Shown here in pieces: positions 60,201 to 64,000 of a stretch of 64,000 nt of DNA; the stretch's first letter is position 1; every line of letters begins with the position of its first letter. This stretch comes from Isoetes taiwanensis (lineage: Eukaryota > Streptophyta > Lycopodiopsida > Isoetales > Isoetaceae): contig JAJEKV010000011.1 in NCBI GenBank assembly GCA_021234155.1, positions 8,851,132 through 8,915,131 of the forward strand, in the 5' to 3' direction. The notes under the pieces were generated by a model. That model did no database searches and was not told the origin of the DNA. It was given only the letters and a program-made list of their open reading frames with translations. A program made the position numbers and the translations under genes.

Positions 60201-60448
60201 AGTGTTAATGCACAAACATGCAGAGAAAGACAACAACCCTCGGATTGTTTCAGCCAACGAAAATTAACGGCCCATAAAGGGTGCACTCTAGAAATACTAT
60301 TTAGTACACCTCAATGAATACAACAACGAAATCATAGAAAAACCATGTGAAAAAGCGTATAAAAAACAAAAAGTAACCCCCTGTTATTATGCTACATATT
60401 CCATTTTATGGCAAATGCATTAATATGCCTGTCTATATGTGTCTTCAG

Positions 60449-61966
60449 GCAAGCAACCAGGAAGATGAAAATGGAGTGCAACTTGAACCTTTTAACCTGA
60501 AAAAGGAAAGAAAAGAAGGATACATCGATGCAAATGGGAACTATGTTGAATACAAATCTGATAGAGAGTACAAGGTAGGAGTGAATGTAAGGAATGAGAA
60601 AAATATAAGAAATATTTGTTTAGCATGCTTGAATTTCTTATCATGACTTTTTCTGACTTGCAGGATGCATGGTTAGATAGTGTGCAAGTTGATACATGTT
60701 TTGCTGAAAGATATATTACAACTGAGGATGAAATTATTGAGGATTTCATTTCAAAAGAAATAGCAACCCCATCAAACGTCGTATAGCAGATGCACTTCAA
60801 CCAGGAGAAACGGTGCACATTTTTTTTGCACATCATTTTATAGGCACTGACTTTATTTGGGTTTTGGTTGTTCTTATTCTCTTTAACTTGGATAAAAATG
60901 CATAATGTTGGCTTGTTCTGCTAGCATATACCCTTATAGCCAATGCATGTTTTTTTCTAGGTTTTACATGCTTTGAGAAGGCTCAAGGGTTTTCCAAAGG
61001 GAGAAAGGTCTCTGGTGATGCTAAAGGTAAATTTGAAAGCCTTACCGAGGATGCCATGTGCTACTTGACAATGGGGAATATGGTAAGTTGACTGTGCAGT
61101 CTGTTTGAGCCTTGAAATAGTTTTATAATAATGTCCTAAAATTTTATCTGCAGATTTCTATAACGAAACTAAAAAGACATTTGACTGGGAAGCAGGTACA
61201 CTTAGAATAGTAATTTACGCTTCAAATGGAAATTACTTGTTGATCTTCTAACATGGTATTTATTCAATTAATATAATAGGAAATTTACAAGCAGCTTGTT
61301 CCTTGAGGTCTGGTAAGGAACTCTAGAAGGCACCACCTGCCAAGAAATGTAATGCATTTACAAGCAAGAGGTTTTTTATGTAGGCTCTTGATGACCTGTC
61401 GGAGACTACGATCTTTTAAAAAATTTAAGCCATCCTTCTAGTCCGTTTTCTTTCGATGCTTCATAATGGGTTTAGTTGATCATAGAACCCGATTATATTT
61501 ATTGAGTCTTATCAATCTATGCTTTCAGTTACCTTCACTATGTGGAGCTGTCTTAAATGGATTAAAGCTGTATGAAAATGGTATTTTGACATTTCATTGC
61601 ATAGAATGAGATTAGAAAATTTTCAACCAAAGTTAGCTGATATTTGATTGCTGGCTACTTACGGAACAATTAACAATATTGTGTCTCTTGGCATGGGGAT
61701 ATGAAGCACTTATAAGAGCTAGGGATGGCCTTTTTACTAACAGTGGTGTCAGTGTGCGCAATGACATGTTTGGGGATGATGCTGATGAAGATGTTGCACC
61801 TGACCAGAATATACCTTCCCCAGTCTCAACTGCTAAGTCTCTGAAAGGAGAAGGCCCATTCGATACTGAATTCACTGAATATGGTTGGGAAAATCTTGAA
61901 CTAAGTGGTAGGTGGCAAAATTTTCTGAAGGAATTAAATTTTGAGAACTTTGCCATATATTTTTGA
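60449..61966 (+). pseudogene. CD2BP2/LIN1-like (U5 snRNP-associated) pseudogene
   Basis: Successive plus-strand exons with good splice sites match the CD2BP2/LIN1 family. Exon 60449-60574 reads GVQLEPFNLKKERKEGYIDA then NGNYVEY. Exon 60664 onward reads DAWLDSVQVD and, after a frameshift, IKRRIADALQPGETV. Exon 60961 reads VLHALRRLKG, then after another shift FESLTEDAMCYLTMGNM. A short exon near 61155 reads FYNETKKTFDWEA. An exon at about 61690 reads YEALIRARDGLFTNSGVSVR then MFGDDADED. The C-terminal GYF domain (proline-rich ligand binding) was not found, and the N-terminus is missing. Functional relatives take part in U5 snRNP assembly. At least two frameshifts argue against function. Retained introns show it arose by DNA duplication, not retrocopying. 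Confidence 0.75.
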
Positions 61967-63400
61967 AGAAGGTGTGGATGCTATCTTTACAGGACTGGAT
62001 AAATTATGTGTGATGCTACACAAGAATAATGTCAAAAATATGATTATGTTCTAAATCATGATCATAACTGTGACATGTTGTAGGATGATCAGTAATGTGA
62101 CATAATCTGTTCATCCCTGCTGGTTAAAGATGGCCTATTTTGCTAGCTTCTGTGCTTTGCTAGTACAACTATAGATGTTTCACGAGGACTTGGTTGCTAA
62201 CTTGATAATAATGTGGCTAACAACTTTAGAACTAAGCTGTATTTGTTTGCTACAGTACGGTTAAGACAAGAAGGTGAAAAAATAAGAGATGTTCCTACTG
62301 CTGTTGGTTATCATTGGGGTTTTGCAGTTACATACCAATTGCCAAAACTTATTGAGCATGTTTGCTGCATCACTCCGTTATGAGATTGCAGAACTCCATC
62401 GTCATGTAACAGAGATTTTGATTGTATTTAACAATAACGACATGTTAATAATTTGAAAGAGGGACATTGGAAGCTATATGGAATTTGTGGACCAAGTCAA
62501 CTCAGAGAGCAGTATTTACCCGTTTGATAGAGCAAAGAGCATTGGAGCACTACCAAATCTTTAAAAAAAATATAAACAGAACCTCTGCTTAATTATTAGG
62601 TTTGCATAAAGGTCAAAATGAATAAGTACTGTATACATATGCAAACCTAATGTAGTGAGATGATTTTTATCATCCATGAAGACCAAGTAATCCACAAGTT
62701 CAAATTGAGTCTCTTTTAGTATCCATAAAAAAACTAGATCTTAGAGGATGGATGATATGTGACATTTCAATTAGTTTGAGAAGAAAATATAAAGAAGTGA
62801 ATACACCAAATATAACCTACTACTAATATATAAAAACGTTCTCTAGAATGCCTTTAAAGTTATTCATCGTTCTTTCCTAATTGGACGATTGGCATCCATG
62901 ACATCAACCACCCCATGAGCAACTTGAACGTTCACACTTCAAAAATTCTTTTGTTGTCGAAGGCCATACCATGGTGTTTTGGCGGCCTTCGAGAAAAGCA
63001 GAGGCATGGAGCCTGGCCATGGGCGTGGAGACTAGCATGGCATTTAAGACCGATGGAGCCACCATAGGAGGCCAAGAAGAGGCAAAGAGGCTTAAAATGT
63101 TCTGCTTTGAATTCTTCCTTTGAGCCAAATATCATATCTTCACATGCATGTATACAGAATTGCATATACCCTCACGTTTTAACAAGCAATTAGACAACTA
63201 CAGGATTTTTGGGCTTTGTGAAGCGGTCCAATTGAGCAGCACTGAAGTAGGAGCAGGCATGAACCCACCAATGGTATGGTAGGTCCAGATGTAGCATAGA
63301 TGATAGTAGGTATGGTAACCTTGTTGAAAGGCATGCTCAATTTCAAGTCATATTGAAACCAGACCTTGGCAAATGCACATCTTATCTTTTAAAATGGGAT
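61967..63400. other. Intergenic stretch, no gene seen
   Basis: AT-rich sequence without recognised domains or RNA genes. The sequence after 62257 (QEGEKIRDVPTAVGYHWGFA in one frame) is open for about 30 codons beyond an AG and could be a further pseudogene exon, but I cannot match it. Confidence 0.35.
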
Positions 63401-63524
63401 TGCGTTGGTTTCTGTGCCGGGAATGCCGCAAGTAACGCCGCATGCGGCGTTCCCTTTCCTTGCGGGACTTATTTTCCCTTCTGCATTTGCGTTTGTGTTT
63501 GATTTCTCCTCTTACGTATTTAAC

Positions 63525-64000
63525 TTCGAGACTCAATCGCGAGAGCAAAACCCTAACACCTTTCTTCATTTCGATTTTTCAAAAGATTTTCCAGTTTACC
63601 AGACGGTTTTTAGTCGAGTTTTCACTGGTTTATGCGGCAGCATAACTTCTTTGCTGTACAAAATCCAAGATGTGCTTATTTTATGTTGGATTTGGTGTCG
63701 ATTTTATGCAGATTCGACTCACTTTTGTGTGATTTTTTTTTTTAACACAGCTGGATTTTTTTTAACACAGCTTGGTATGGCTGACGAACTTGCATACGAT
63801 CTTTGAGTCCTTTGAGACTGAATCGCCAGAGCAGGTAGAACCCTAACTCCTTTCTTCATTTCGATTTTTTAGGAGATTTTCCAGTTTACCAAATGGTTTT
63901 TAGTCGGTTTTTCACTGGTTTATGCGGCAGCATAACTTCTTTGCTTCTTTGCCTGTACAAAATCCATGTTGAATTTGGTGTCTATTTTATGCAGATTCGA
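63525..64000 (+). repeat. Tandem duplication of a gene-leader-like segment, cut by the window end
   Basis: A unit of about 290 bp is repeated. Both copies contain AACCCTAACWCCTTTCTTCA, GATTTTCCAGTTTACCA and TCACTGGTTTATGCGGCAGC. The second copy runs to the window end. The first copy ends in two back-to-back acceptor-like tracts (T-run + AACACAG, 63729-63750 and 63755-63770) just before ATGGCTGACGAACTTGCATA, which opens only nine codons. AAACCCTAA-type motifs and the layout suggest a 5' UTR with an intron. The coding part is probably beyond the window. Confidence 0.6.

Noticed and set aside
59803-60317. Overlapping His/Met/Cys/Ala-rich open frames on both strands
   Set aside because: They are translations of the CACATG microsatellite; all frames are open because the hexamer lacks stop codons.
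1-64000. CRISPR arrays, rRNA operons, prophage or bacterial operons
   Set aside because: Tandem repeats here lack unique equal-length spacers, and gene structure is spliced and eukaryotic throughout.

Overview
This window is nuclear DNA of a land plant. The evidence is spliced GT-AG genes with short exons, a CASP-like membrane protein gene, a MOM1-type chromatin gene, a broken PLS-DYW pentatricopeptide-repeat gene and plant transposon families (Copia with an initiator-Met-tRNA primer site, Ty3/gypsy, CACTA, LINEs, foldback MITEs). Gene-poor, retroelement-littered sequence and LINE reverse transcriptases of the GCPLSPTLFG type suggest a large non-seed-plant genome, perhaps a fern. That last step is inference and the species is not identified.

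Layout. 1-1.8 kb is a decayed LINE. 1.8-15.9 kb is AT-rich and mostly unrecognisable, with Ty3/gypsy scraps (4.8-5.4 and 11.8-12.1 kb) and a broken kinase fragment (14 kb). 15.9-16.5 kb holds two inverted-repeat elements. 17.2-19.65 kb is a GC-rich decayed LINE. 20.0-21.43 kb is a second, plant-L1-like LINE 3' end flanked by a target-site duplication. 22.0-24.1 kb (minus) is a spliced Crypton-type (DUF3504-like) tyrosine recombinase gene with one frameshift. Head to head with it, 26.3-41.3 kb (plus) is a 17-exon MOM1-like gene encoding PWWP, PHD, two chromodomains, an ATPase-dead SNF2-like region and coiled coils. A young non-autonomous Copia element (36.15-38.99 kb) sits in one of its introns, 12 bp before the 3' splice junction. 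42.3-42.7 kb is a foldback MITE and 44.1-44.5 kb a degenerate minisatellite. 44.9-48.2 kb (minus) is a CACTA transposase relic carrying its own MITE. 48.8-50.5 kb is a PPR-DYW pseudogene. 51.4 kb is a CACTA terminus. 54.18-55.16 kb is an intact three-exon CASP-like gene. 55.7-60.4 kb is a nest of tandem duplications and MITEs. 60.45-62 kb is a CD2BP2/LIN1-like pseudogene. 63.4-64 kb looks like a duplicated gene leader cut by the window edge.

Only two host genes look functional: the MOM1-like gene (chromatin silencing) and the CASP-like gene (membrane scaffold). The recombinase is the most unusual content. Its fold signature is clear, but both of its catalytic-histidine positions are altered. 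No operon-like functional coupling is expected or seen.
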